This document shows, piece after piece, positions 7,928-17,026 of a DNA stretch of 52,842 nucleotides (the stretch's first letter is position 1; the number at the start of each line of letters is the position of its first letter). The translations under genes and the position numbers were made by a program. The DNA is from an uncultured Muribaculaceae bacterium. Its GTDB lineage: Bacteria; Bacteroidota; Bacteroidia; Bacteroidales; Muribaculaceae. The stretch spans positions 1 to 52,842 of the forward strand of contig CAJUOC010000018.1 of assembly GCA_910587925.1 (NCBI GenBank), in the 5' to 3' direction. Under the pieces are notes generated by a model. The model was not told the origin of the DNA, did no database searches, and worked only from the letters and a program-made list of their open reading frames with translations.

Positions 7928-9814
7928 ATGATTAAAGACATCAACCGACAAAATGGAACTGTAGCGGGCAACGAGCGCACGCTTGAAGTGCTGCATCGCG
8001 ATTTTCCTCAATGCTTTACCCCTGAAGGACTGTTTGATATCGGGGTGTTCCGCTCTCTTCTGGACGGGGCTGTCCCGGTGACCCGCGAGGGATACTCACT
8101 GCAATTTCTCGGCAAGGGCTATGCCACGCTTGTCGCCTCGACAGATACCACCACGGTGATACGCCCCGACGACGAGCACAACTCCAGGCCCGAAAACCGC
8201 GACAGCCGCAATATCTACATTACCGGCGACAACCTTGACGCCCTGAAGCATCTGCGCAACTCCTATGCCGGCGCTGTGAAGTGTATCTACATCGACCCGC
8301 CCTACAATACCGGCTCAGACGGTTTTGTATACAACGACCGTTTTGGATACACATCAGTGCAACTGCAGGAGCGGCTCGGCATATCGGCTGAAGAGGCCGG
8401 CCGTATACTCGAAATGACGACACGCGGCTCGGCATCACACTCGGCATGGCTCGCCTTCATGTTTCCGCGTCTGCTGCTGGCCCGCGACATGCTGACGCCC
8501 GACGGTGTAATCTTCATATCTATCGACGATAACGAGCAGGCCAATCTCAAGCTGCTGTGCGACACTGTCTATGGCGAGGAAAATTTTATCGCGCAGATGG
8601 TATGGAAAAGCAAGAGCGGGGGTGCCAACGATACTGCCACCATCGGCACAGACCATGAGTATGTACTTGTATACTCGATGGATGGCTCCAATGTCGTATT
8701 CAATAAAGACAAGTATGCAAGGGTCTCCACCCAGTACAACCGCGAGGACGCCCGCGGGCGCTATGCGCTGGACAGGCTCGACAAGCAGAATCTCGGCTAC
8801 AGTGAAAGTCTTGACTTCCCCATCACCGGCCCTGACGGGCGGACTTATGTCGTGGAGCATAAAGACCCTGCGCAAAAGCATGCGCGCTGGCGATGGAGCA
8901 AGAGTACCGTGAGCGAGAGATACGACGAGCTGGTGTTTAAATACCCATACGTCTATACCAAAAACTACGAGAAAGATTGTGGCCTGGTGGCGCGGTCGTT
9001 GCTGACCGAAGACCGGTTTGGCCGCACCCGCACGGGCAGCACAGACCTCGGCGCTTTGTTTGACGAGAGGGTATTTGCGTATCCCAAGCCGGTGGCTTTA
9101 ATCCGGCATCTGATATCGCTGGTCACGTCGGACGACGATATTGTCATGGATTTTTTCAGCGGCTCGGCCACGACGGCTCAAGCGGTGATGCAGCTCAACG
9201 CCATGGAAAAGTACGGTCATCGCAGATTTATACTTGTGCAGTGTCCCGAGGAAACCAAACGCGACAGTGAGGCACGCAAGGCCGGATACCATACAATCGA
9301 TGAAATCGGGCAGGAGCGCATACGCCGGGCGGCAAAGAAGCTCAAAGATGAAGACCCTAAGCACACGGGCGACGTCGGTTTCAAGCACTTCACCCTCGTG
9401 GAGCCCGACGACCGTACCTTTGCAATGCTGGAGGAGTTTGACCCCAACGTGGTGATAGGCGCTCATAATATTCTTGACCAATTTGGTCTCGCCACCGTGC
9501 TGCGCACATGGGCCGTGCGCGACGGATATGGTCTCGACGCAGAGTTTACGCCGGTTGATCTCTGCGGCTATGTGGCGTATCTTTGCGGGCGGCATCTGTA
9601 TTTTGTCGAGCCGGGTCTGATCTCGGGCGATGAGGTGAGGTCGATTGTGGCGCTCATAGACCTGTATGGCAGCGAAAAGGATTTCAAGCCCGAAAATGTG
9701 GTGCTCTTCGGCTACTCGTTTACCTATACCGAGACCGAGGCTCTGAAGAAAAATCTGCTGCCATTGCGCGACGGTATCAAGAATCTCAGAGTAAACCTTG
9801 ACATCCGCTATTGA
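7928..9814 (+). CDS. mod: Type III restriction-modification DNA methyltransferase (Mod)
   Basis: 628 residues from the ATG at 7928. It has the beta-class amino-methyltransferase order: catalytic motif IV DPPYN (D123-N127) comes first and the SAM-binding motif I, MDFFSGSATT (407-416), follows. This order and length fit type III Mod subunits, which methylate adenine N6 on one strand of an asymmetric site and give the complex its specificity. The stretch between the motifs is expected to hold the target-recognition domain. Three bases separate it from res. The gene looks less GC-rich than its neighbours, consistent with horizontal acquisition. No tandem-repeat phase-variation tract was seen in it. 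Confidence 0.9.
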   Translation: MIKDINRQNGTVAGNERTLEVLHRDFPQCFTPEGLFDIGVFRSLLDGAVPVTREGYSLQFLGKGYATLVASTDTTTVIRPDDEHNSRPENRDSRNIYITGDNLDALKHLRNSYAGAVKCIYIDPPYNTGSDGFVYNDRFGYTSVQLQERLGISAEEAGRILEMTTRGSASHSAWLAFMFPRLLLARDMLTPDGVIFISIDDNEQANLKLLCDTVYGEENFIAQMVWKSKSGGANDTATIGTDHEYVLVYSMDGSNVVFNKDKYARVSTQYNREDARGRYALDRLDKQNLGYSESLDFPITGPDGRTYVVEHKDPAQKHARWRWSKSTVSERYDELVFKYPYVYTKNYEKDCGLVARSLLTEDRFGRTRTGSTDLGALFDERVFAYPKPVALIRHLISLVTSDDDIVMDFFSGSATTAQAVMQLNAMEKYGHRRFILVQCPEETKRDSEARKAGYHTIDEIGQERIRRAAKKLKDEDPKHTGDVGFKHFTLVEPDDRTFAMLEEFDPNVVIGAHNILDQFGLATVLRTWAVRDGYGLDAEFTPVDLCGYVAYLCGRHLYFVEPGLISGDEVRSIVALIDLYGSEKDFKPENVVLFGYSFTYTETEALKKNLLPLRDGIKNLRVNLDIRY

Positions 9815-9817
9815 CCT

Positions 9818-12064
9818 ATGGAACTGATACTGCAAGGCGACCTGCCGCATCAGATACTCCCGGTCGAGGCTATCGCCAATGTGTTCAGGGGCGTGCCTGC
9901 CGAAAGTCAAGGTCTGTATTCCAATCCCGTGTTTGACATCTCCTCGCAGCGTCTGCGCGCCAACATACTGGAGGTGAAATCCGACCCGAGAAACAATCTG
10001 CCGCCATCGCAGCGCGGTACGGCGACAGTGGACACTCCGCTGGGTCTTGACGTGCGCATGGAGACAGGGACGGGCAAGACATATGTGTATACCCGTGCAA
10101 TCTTTGAGCTTCACCGCCGATATGGCATATCGAAATTTATACTCATCGTGCCCACTCTGCCGGTGAAGGCGGGGGCGCAGGCGTTTCTTACCGAGAATTA
10201 CGTGGGCAGGCACTTTGCCGACACGCTCGGGTATGATGCCCGCATAGAGCTGAGCGTGGTGATGCCCATGAAGGCGAAGAAGGGCAAGCGGTTTTTCCCG
10301 TCGTCGGTGCGCTCTTTCGTCGGGAGCAATGCGTCTGACAAGATTCAGGTGCTCCTCGTCAATCAGGGTCTGCTTGCCGGTAGCGCAAAGGTACTGAGCC
10401 GCGGCGACTACGACACCGGAGTCTTTGACTTCTTCAGCCCATTCGACGCGCTGCGCTCCACGCGGCCGTTTGTGATAATCGACGAGCCTCATAAGTTTGA
10501 CAAGTCAAATATCACGTTCAAGACCATAGTGGACCGGCTCGCGCCTCAATGCGTGATACGTTTCGGGGCGACATTCCCCAGGCGCATGTATGGCCGCGGT
10601 AAGGGCAGAGTGGAAGTCGACGATTACGCCAATCTGCTGTATGACCTCACGGCCAAAGACGCTTTCGAGCAGAATCTTATCAAGGGTGTGGTGAAGGAGC
10701 ATCTCGAAATCGCCGGCGCGAGTGAGGAAAAGGTCAAGGTGGTGTCGGTCTCCAAGGGTACGTCTGTCAGGCTCTGCCACACCAAAGGGCGCGACGCTGT
10801 CACGCATGAGTTTATGCCCGGCGACTCGCTGGGCCGGCTGTCGCCGTCATTGACCGGTATTACAGTGTCGGAAATCGGGAAAGATCTCATCGCGCTGTCC
10901 AATTCTCAGGAAAAGCGGGTCGGGGAGGAGTTTGCAGTCGACACATACAGCGGGTCGTATCAGGAGCAGATGCTTCGGCTCGCGCTCAAGCGGCATTTTG
11001 AGACCGAGCGCGAAAACTTCGAGCGTCCGATACGTATCAAGACCCTTGCGCTGTTTTTTATCGACAGTATACAGTCGTTCCGCGGCGATGACGACGGAGG
11101 CGGAGCCTGGCTGCGCGATATGTTTGACCGTGTCCTGGCCGAGCAACTCGACTGCGAGCTCTCCCGGCCATGCAGCGGTGAGTATGCCCGGTATCTTGAA
11201 GCCACCAAGGCAGATATCGCGGCTGCGCGGGCCGGCTATTTTGCGCAGGATGCCGCCGAAAGTGACGAGTCTGTCGCAAAGGAGGTGGAAGACATCCTAC
11301 ACAATAAGAAAGGCTTGCTCTCCTTTTACGGTGAAGACGGGCGGTGGAATACACGCCGGTTCCTGTTCTCGAAGTGGACACTGCGCGAGGGCTGGGACAA
11401 TCCCAATGTGTTTACCATAGCCAAGTTGCGCAGCAGCGGCAGCGAAATAAGCAAATTGCAGGAAGTCGGGCGCGGTCTCCGGCTGCCTGTCGACGAGCAG
11501 GGCAACCGCATAAGCAACGAGCAGTTTATGCTCAACTATATCATCGATTTCACCGAGAAAGATTTTGCCGCAAGGCTTGTAGCCGAGATCAATGGTCAGC
11601 GTCAGGAGCCGCTCACCGCTATACCGCACCCGCTCATACTTTCGGCGGCAGCGCGCCGCGGTTGCCGCGATATGGAGTTGGTGATGGAGCTCTGGGCAAA
11701 AGGGTACATTACAGACTCGCTGTGTACAATCAATCAGTCGCGGCTGTTTGACCTATATGCCGATTATCCCGAGCTCAATACCTCCGGCATAGCCGGCACC
11801 AAGGTGAAAGACCGCAACGCCAGGCAGGTAAGGGAGGTGAGAATACGGGCTGCACGATATGCCGAGCTGAAGCGGCTTTGGGAAGAGCTCAATCGCAGAT
11901 ACGTCATATTTTTTGAAAAAGAGGTAAACAGGCTTGTCGTCGACGCGTTGCCGGGGATACTTGCCGGCGGGGTATTCTCTGCCCAGGTGATCAACAGCCG
12001 CCGCGAGCGCCTGGATGTAAGCGAGGGTACGGCCTCGGTGCTCGAGACGGCGGGTGTGCAGTAG
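9818..12064 (+). CDS. res: Type III restriction subunit Res, helicase part, ends at in-frame amber
   Basis: 748 residues up to a TAG at 12062-12064. The SF2 helicase motifs are intact: Walker A ETGTGKT (82-88), DEPH box (222-225) and motif VI QEVGRGLRLP (548-557). Type III Res proteins are usually about 900-1000 residues and end in a PD-(D/E)XK nuclease domain. The same frame continues beyond the TAG, without a shift, to 12769, giving 983 codons plus a stop. The reading just after the TAG (LLHGKRIPYREFL) still looks like Res sequence, so the stop lies within the gene rather than at a natural end. The product lacks the nuclease and is probably unable to cleave unless the amber is read through. 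Confidence 0.85.
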   Translation: MELILQGDLPHQILPVEAIANVFRGVPAESQGLYSNPVFDISSQRLRANILEVKSDPRNNLPPSQRGTATVDTPLGLDVRMETGTGKTYVYTRAIFELHRRYGISKFILIVPTLPVKAGAQAFLTENYVGRHFADTLGYDARIELSVVMPMKAKKGKRFFPSSVRSFVGSNASDKIQVLLVNQGLLAGSAKVLSRGDYDTGVFDFFSPFDALRSTRPFVIIDEPHKFDKSNITFKTIVDRLAPQCVIRFGATFPRRMYGRGKGRVEVDDYANLLYDLTAKDAFEQNLIKGVVKEHLEIAGASEEKVKVVSVSKGTSVRLCHTKGRDAVTHEFMPGDSLGRLSPSLTGITVSEIGKDLIALSNSQEKRVGEEFAVDTYSGSYQEQMLRLALKRHFETERENFERPIRIKTLALFFIDSIQSFRGDDDGGGAWLRDMFDRVLAEQLDCELSRPCSGEYARYLEATKADIAAARAGYFAQDAAESDESVAKEVEDILHNKKGLLSFYGEDGRWNTRRFLFSKWTLREGWDNPNVFTIAKLRSSGSEISKLQEVGRGLRLPVDEQGNRISNEQFMLNYIIDFTEKDFAARLVAEINGQRQEPLTAIPHPLILSAAARRGCRDMELVMELWAKGYITDSLCTINQSRLFDLYADYPELNTSGIAGTKVKDRNARQVREVRIRAARYAELKRLWEELNRRYVIFFEKEVNRLVVDALPGILAGGVFSAQVINSRRERLDVSEGTASVLETAGVQ

Positions 12065-12133
12065 CTCCTGCATGGCAAGCGCATCCCTTACCGCGAATTT
12101 CTGCGGCGGGCCAACCGCTCTACTTCCGTTCCG

Positions 12134-12769
12134 GTGACCGTGCTTCACGATGCTATAGTACGGTACTCAGAGCAGGCAGGGTTTGACAATGATTACATCA
12201 ACGAGTCATCGCTGACACGGCTTGTAAGTGCGTTTAACGAGTGGCGGGCTGTCAATCTTCAAGGCCGGTTTCATTATCATAAAGTCGCCGGGGGCGTGCC
12301 CCGGCCGACAGCGCTAACCTATGCCGACGGTACCCCGAGGGAGGTCGTGGCCCAGGGCGTGGTCGGCGTCCATATGGACAATGGCATTGTATCGGAGAAA
12401 TTTCTGTACGACTCTATAGTCTATGACTCCCCGCTTGAGCGCGAAAATGTCATAGCCGATATCGATGAGGTGGTGGTCTATGGAAAGATTCCCCGCAGGA
12501 GTATATCCATCCCTACTATCGCCGACAGCAGTTATAGCCCTGATTTCATGTACGTGGTCAGGAAAGCCGACGGCGAGCAGGTGCTTAATGTCGTGGTAGA
12601 GACAAAGGGCGTGGAAAATGAAGCTCAGCTTCGTGGCAATGAAAACATCAAAATCTCATGTGCCGAGCGCTTTTTTGAGCAGCTTGAGATAGACGGCTAC
12701 AAAGTGAGCTTCAAAAAGCAGCTCAATAACAAGGCTATGAAGTCCATCATCGACGACCTCCTGAAATAG
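12134..12769 (+). CDS. Res C-terminal nuclease domain, separated by the amber codon
   Basis: 211 residues if translation restarts at the GTG at 12134, in the same frame as the helicase part. It holds a PD-(D/E)XK signature: SPDF (Asp 909 of the joined reading) followed by VVETKG (Glu 928, Lys 930). In intact type III enzymes this domain cuts DNA after the Res helicase-like motor has signalled between two sites. There is no sign of an independent promoter or ribosome site here. The most economical view is a single res gene with a nonsense codon. A split two-protein Res made by reinitiation is possible but would lose the residues just after the stop. Confidence 0.7.
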   Translation: MTVLHDAIVRYSEQAGFDNDYINESSLTRLVSAFNEWRAVNLQGRFHYHKVAGGVPRPTALTYADGTPREVVAQGVVGVHMDNGIVSEKFLYDSIVYDSPLERENVIADIDEVVVYGKIPRRSISIPTIADSSYSPDFMYVVRKADGEQVLNVVVETKGVENEAQLRGNENIKISCAERFFEQLEIDGYKVSFKKQLNNKAMKSIIDDLLK

Positions 12770-12833
12770 TACGGATTGAGCTCGACGGCTCTAAAAATTA
12801 AGTTAAAAATGCACGGATTCTAATCTTTTGTGC

Positions 12834-12841
12834 TATCTTTG
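12834..12841 (+). promoter_or_regulatory. -7 element of the psd-pssA operon
   Basis: TATCTTTG matches TAnnTTTG and lies 26 bases before the psd ATG. No clear -33 element at 19-21 bases. Confidence 0.6.
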
Positions 12842-12867
12842 CAGAGTTTAAACCGCCCTGCACGGCC

Positions 12868-13554
12868 ATGAGAGTAAAAATACACCACGAAGGCACCAAT
12901 ATATTGCTTATACTGATCGCGGTCATCATCGCGGTCAACGTCCCCCTGTGGCTGTGGGTCGACTGTGTGGCCGTGCCTGTCGTGTCGACCGTGCTGTGGG
13001 CGGTATTCTTCCTGCTCGTGCTCAACTTCTTCCGCTCTCCGCGGCGCCACTTTGAGGGCGACCCCGCGGGCCTGCTCGTGGCCTCGGCCGACGGCAAGGT
13101 GGTGGCGCTCGAGGAGGTGTACGAGGGCGAGTATCTGCACTGCCGCTGCATACAGCTGTCGGTGTTTATGAGCGTGTTTAACGTGCATGCCAACTGGTTT
13201 CCGGTCGATGGCGAGGTAATCTTCTCGGCCCATCATCCCGGCCGCTTCATGGCCGCCTATCTGCCCAAGTCGAGCACTGAAAACGAGCGCTCGACAGTGG
13301 TGATACGCACTCCGGCCGGCCAGGATATACTCGTGCGCCAGATAGCCGGCGCCATCGCACGCCGCATAGTCACCTACGCCCGCCCCGGTGTGGAGGCAAA
13401 TATCGAAGACCACATGGGATTTATCAAATTTGGCTCCCGTGTCGACATATACATGCCGCTCGGCTCGGAGCCGCTGGTGAAAATCGGCGACACCACCACC
13501 GGCGGTATCACCCCCGTGGCACGGCTTCACCCCGAAATCAATCCCGGGAAATGA
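12868..13554 (+). CDS. psd: Phosphatidylserine decarboxylase
   Basis: 228 residues, the short (PSD-A) form. Two membrane segments fill residues about 12-52. The self-cleavage site is in KFGSRVDIYMP, between Gly189 and Ser190; the serine becomes the pyruvoyl prosthetic group of the small alpha chain. The enzyme converts phosphatidylserine to phosphatidylethanolamine at the inner membrane. Its stop overlaps the pssA start by four bases, so the two consecutive steps of PE synthesis are coupled. Confidence 0.95.
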   Translation: MRVKIHHEGTNILLILIAVIIAVNVPLWLWVDCVAVPVVSTVLWAVFFLLVLNFFRSPRRHFEGDPAGLLVASADGKVVALEEVYEGEYLHCRCIQLSVFMSVFNVHANWFPVDGEVIFSAHHPGRFMAAYLPKSSTENERSTVVIRTPAGQDILVRQIAGAIARRIVTYARPGVEANIEDHMGFIKFGSRVDIYMPLGSEPLVKIGDTTTGGITPVARLHPEINPGK

Positions 13555-14255
13555 TAAAGAAACTACTCACCGCGGTGCCCAACGCCATCACCCTGTGCAA
13601 CCTCCTCTCGGGCTGCGCCGCGACCTTCATGGCTTTCAATCCCGACGTCATCTACGGCTCGCTCACGGGCCTGCAGTGGTGCTGGATATTCATAGGCATG
13701 GCCGCCTTCTTTGACTTCTGCGACGGCGCCAGCGCCCGTGCGCTCCACGCTTATTCCGAGATAGGCAAGCAGCTCGACTCGCTCTCCGACCTGGTGAGTT
13801 TCGGCGTGGCTCCCGGCATGATGATGCTCAATGTGATGCTCGGCTACTCGCAGCACGAGTGGCTGTGCTTTGCCGCCCTGCTCATACCGGCGATGGGCGC
13901 CTACAGGCTTGCCAAGTTTAACGTCGATACACGCCAGGCCACGTCGTTCCGCGGCCTGCCCATACCGGCCAACGCCATCTTCTGGACAGGCGCCTGCGGC
14001 TGGATTACCCGCTACACCTATCCCGGCACCGGCGCCATGGTGGTGGTGATAGTGCTGGTATCGTCGCTGATGGTATCGGATATGCCCATGTTCTCGCTGA
14101 AGTTTAAAAACTTCGACTGGCACGAGAATTTCCGCCGCTATGTGATGATAGTGGCCACGGCGGCCTTTGTGGCCGTGTGGGGCGTGAGCGGGCTGATGTG
14201 GGCCATCCTGCTGTATATCCTCATCTCCGCCGTAGGCAGCAAACGCGTGGCGTGA
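13551..14255 (+). CDS. pssA: CDP-diacylglycerol-serine O-phosphatidyltransferase
   Basis: 234 residues, polytopic. The CDP-alcohol phosphotransferase signature D-G-x2-A-R-x8-G-x3-D-x3-D is complete (D58, G59, A62, R63, G72, D76, D80). It makes phosphatidylserine from CDP-diacylglycerol and serine and hands it to Psd, encoded just upstream with an ATGA overlap. Confidence 0.95.
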   Translation: MIKKLLTAVPNAITLCNLLSGCAATFMAFNPDVIYGSLTGLQWCWIFIGMAAFFDFCDGASARALHAYSEIGKQLDSLSDLVSFGVAPGMMMLNVMLGYSQHEWLCFAALLIPAMGAYRLAKFNVDTRQATSFRGLPIPANAIFWTGACGWITRYTYPGTGAMVVVIVLVSSLMVSDMPMFSLKFKNFDWHENFRRYVMIVATAAFVAVWGVSGLMWAILLYILISAVGSKRVA

Positions 14256-14302
14256 GCCTGCCGCCGGCACACATCCCTCACCTCATTCTCAGCAATATCT
14301 AT

Positions 14303-14623
14303 ATGGGTACATTCCTGCTGCTCCTCATCATATTTTTTGTAATCATCCCGCTGGTGCGGGTGGGCTGGCGCGTGTGGCAGTTTCAGAGCCGTGTGCGCCA
14401 TGTGCAGCGCGAGATGCGCCGCGCGGCCGAGGCCGCAGCCGGCCGCGGGCGTGGCGACGCGGATCCCCGCAGCCCCCGCCGGCGCAAGAAGATCGACCCC
14501 ACCGTGGGCGAGTACGTGGCATTTGAGGAGGTCGTCGTCACCGACACCACTGCCACCGCAGCTCCCGACACTGTCGCCACTGAGCCGCAGGTCGAGGATG
14601 CCGACTGGGAAGACGTAAGATAA
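14303..14623 (+). CDS. DUF4834 family small membrane protein
   Basis: 106 residues starting MGTFLLLLIIFF. There is one N-terminal membrane segment (about 3-22), then a basic stretch (RRRKK) and an acidic tail. Bacteroidetes DUF4834 proteins are commonly found next to pssA and have no known function. The start at 14303 is chosen because the hydrophobic segment begins there; the in-frame ATG at 14177 would put it deep inside pssA. Confidence 0.8.
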   Translation: MGTFLLLLIIFFVIIPLVRVGWRVWQFQSRVRHVQREMRRAAEAAAGRGRGDADPRSPRRRKKIDPTVGEYVAFEEVVVTDTTATAAPDTVATEPQVEDADWEDVR

Positions 14624-14639
14624 CCATCTATGCAGTAGT

Positions 14640-16300
14640 ATGCACAATATCAAACATTTACCCCCCCTATTTGGCTGAGCCGTCTTGACGGTAACCCACT
14701 TTTTGCCGCGCTCGCGGTATTTCTGCTCATAGCAGGCTTAGGATATCCTTTCTTTGCATCACATTACGGTATCAACTATACCGACGAGCCTTATCAGATA
14801 TTGCTCGCGCGGTATCCTGCCGAGGCTCCGGCCACTTGGCTTTTTGCCGCACTCAGCCATGTGTGGGGCAGCGTCATGGGCTGGGGTCTGCTCACCATGC
14901 GCTACTTTGCCGTCACATGGATACTGATAATGTCGACGGCGGGCGCGCTTTACTTCTACAGTCGCACGCGCCTGCCGCGCGTGTCCATAGCCCTGGCGGG
15001 CCTTACAGCGCTGCTGATTGCCGAGAAAACGCCGGCATTCAGCTGGCACGCGTTTACCGACATGATGATTGTCCTGATAATCATCGCCACCCTTTGGGCG
15101 CTTGAGCGGCCATCGGCGCGCCGGCTGGCTCTCGTCGGCGTGATGGCTGCGCTGGCGACGCTGGCGCGTATGCCAAATGTGGTGGCGGTGCCTCTGCTCG
15201 TGCTCGTCATGTGCATCCGGGGCAGCTACAGCGGCGAGTGGCGCCGCATGTGGGTGCTGACCGGAGTGATGCTCGCTGCGTGCGCAGCCACGTTTGCAGC
15301 GGTCGTCACAGCGGTATTCGGCTCGCCGGCGGCATATGTCGCGGCCGTCAAGGGCGCCTTGCCCACCAATCATGCCCCGCTCGAGCTGGTGAGCGTGATA
15401 TACACCACATTTATCAAGTGGTCGCCATACTGGGCCGTGGTGGCGCTGGGCGCCGTCGGCGCGATGCTCGGCGCCCGCATATGGCCGCGCCCGCGTGCGG
15501 CCGTGGCCATCAGCATGGCGGTGGCGGCCTACATCGGTCTTACGCTGGCAGACTATGTTTTTGACTACTACTTCCGGCTCATCAAATACTATCAGCTCGG
15601 TATGCTGCTGAGCGCGCTGGCATACATCCTGATAAAAGCCCGTCGTGCCGGCGGCCGCGATGTCCGGCTGCAGGTGTTGGCGATAGTGTTGCTGATGACG
15701 GTACCCGTGGCCGGGTCAAATACGGGGCTTATCCGCATCCCCTCCGCGGCGCTGTATCCTGTGGCCGCGGCCGTCGCCCTGCCGTGGCTGTCGCGCCGGG
15801 CGTGTATCTATGCGGCGTGTGTGGCGGCCGCCATGCTTGCATATCTGGGCGTGCGCACACTCACAGTGTCGTATGAAGACGCCGGCTCCCTCTTTGCCAC
15901 ACAGACTGTCGGACACCCGCGCCTCGAGGGCCTGCGTACCGAGGAAGAGCGCGCGGCCGATATCAGCGAGCTCATCGCGCTGATGCCCCCGGCCGGCAGC
16001 GCAGAGCGGTTTGCCACCGCCTATACCTCGACATATTACGGCTACCTGGCATATTATCTCGCCGACGTGTGGCCCACAATCTGCGCCCACGAGTGGCGGC
16101 GCGTGGCCATGCACACAGACTCTGCCCAGGTAGCCGAGTGCATGGACTTTGTGGCGACTGCTCCGCGGCCGCTGCGCGTCATATTCAAGCCCGACGACAG
16201 GCTTGCCGGCGACGCCGACCCGCTCCGCCTCGCCCTGGAGGCCGCCTCGCCCGACTCGGTGGCCGTCACGCCCCGCTACCGCGCCTACCTCTACCGCTGA
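14640..16300 (+). CDS. GT-C-like polytopic membrane protein, start out of frame at a C7 tract
   Basis: The reading frame is open from 14639 to 16300, but no ATG, GTG or TTG occurs in it before TTG 14801. That would cut off an obvious first membrane segment (LFAALAVFLLIAGLGYPFFA) and the motif NYTDEPYQI. An ATG at 14640 in another frame leads through MHNIKHLPP into C7 (14661-14667) and stops soon after. One extra C would join it to the long frame (MHNIKHLPPPIWLSRLDGNP) and give 553 residues with many membrane helices. An acidic DE pair after the first helix is typical of GT-C glycosyltransferases that use polyprenyl-linked sugars. That function is inferred from topology and position in a glycan cluster. 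Confidence 0.7.
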
Positions 16301-16312
16301 GCGGCCGCGAGG

Positions 16313-16343
16313 TTGCAAATACCATTTTTTAATGGTACTTTTG
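16313..16343 (+). promoter_or_regulatory. Promoter of the DUF2461-glycosyltransferase-epimerase run
   Basis: TTG (16313-16315), 20 bases, TACTTTTG (16336-16343). It matches the consensus and lies 20 bases before the ATG at 16364. Confidence 0.7.
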
Positions 16344-16363
16344 TGGCATAAGTAATCATTGAG

Positions 16364-17026
16364 ATGACGGAGCTACAGAAGTATTTGAGCGAGCTGGCGG
16401 CCAACAACGACCGTCCGTGGTTTGCAGCGCACCGGGCCGAGTACGACCGGCTGCGCGAGCGGTGGTATGCCGATGTCGACCGTATGCTGGCGGCGGCCTC
16501 GGCGTGGGAGCCGTCGATGGCGCGCGTCGACGGGCGCTCGGCGTCGTACCGCATTTATCGCGACACGCGCTTCTCGCCCGACAAGACGCCGTATAAGACC
16601 TACTTCTCGGCCCGCACCAATACCGCCCGCGGCGCCCATACGGCCGGCTGGTACATACAGGCCGGCATCACCCGCGCCGAGTGCGGTATATTCGGCGGCA
16701 TATGGGCGCCCGACGCCGCGCAGCTGCGCAAGCTGCGCCGCGCCATCGTCGACAATATCGAGGAGTTTGAGGAAATCATCCACGATCCGGAGCTGGCGCG
16801 GCTCTATCCCGGCTGGTGGGGGCCGACGTTGAAGACCATCCCCAAGGGCTGGCCGCGCGACCACGCCCAGGCTCCGCTGCTGCGCCTGCTCCACTATGGC
16901 CGCGAGCATGAGGTCGACCCGGCATTTTTCGGCGACCCGGCCTGGCCCGAGCGCGCCGCCGATATCATGCGTCCGCTCAAGCCGCTCATCGACTTTCTCA
17001 ACTACTCGCTTACCGAAGAAATATGA
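16364..17026 (+). CDS. DUF2461 family protein
   Basis: 220 residues, full length for the family. The diagnostic stretch is YRIYRDTRFSPDKTPYKT (about 63-80). Function unknown; members are cytoplasmic and widespread. It is the first gene after a promoter and its stop overlaps the glycosyltransferase start by four bases, so it is produced with the glycan genes, but that does not by itself show a role in glycans. Confidence 0.88.
   Translation: MTELQKYLSELAANNDRPWFAAHRAEYDRLRERWYADVDRMLAAASAWEPSMARVDGRSASYRIYRDTRFSPDKTPYKTYFSARTNTARGAHTAGWYIQAGITRAECGIFGGIWAPDAAQLRKLRRAIVDNIEEFEEIIHDPELARLYPGWWGPTLKTIPKGWPRDHAQAPLLRLLHYGREHEVDPAFFGDPAWPERAADIMRPLKPLIDFLNYSLTEEI

Noticed and set aside
7880..7928. 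TTG 7880 as the start of the mod gene
   Set aside because: It falls inside the -7 element TATCTTTG; the ATG at 7928 lies downstream of the predicted transcription start.
9818..12769. A frameshift rather than a stop codon in res
   Set aside because: Both parts are in the same frame with no offset; only the single TAG interrupts them.
14630..14638. ATG CAG TAG as a third amber-interrupted start for the GT-C-like gene
   Set aside because: It is in frame with the long reading, but the ATG at 14640 with one extra C gives a more sensible start and needs no suppression. A two-codon prefix is weak evidence.
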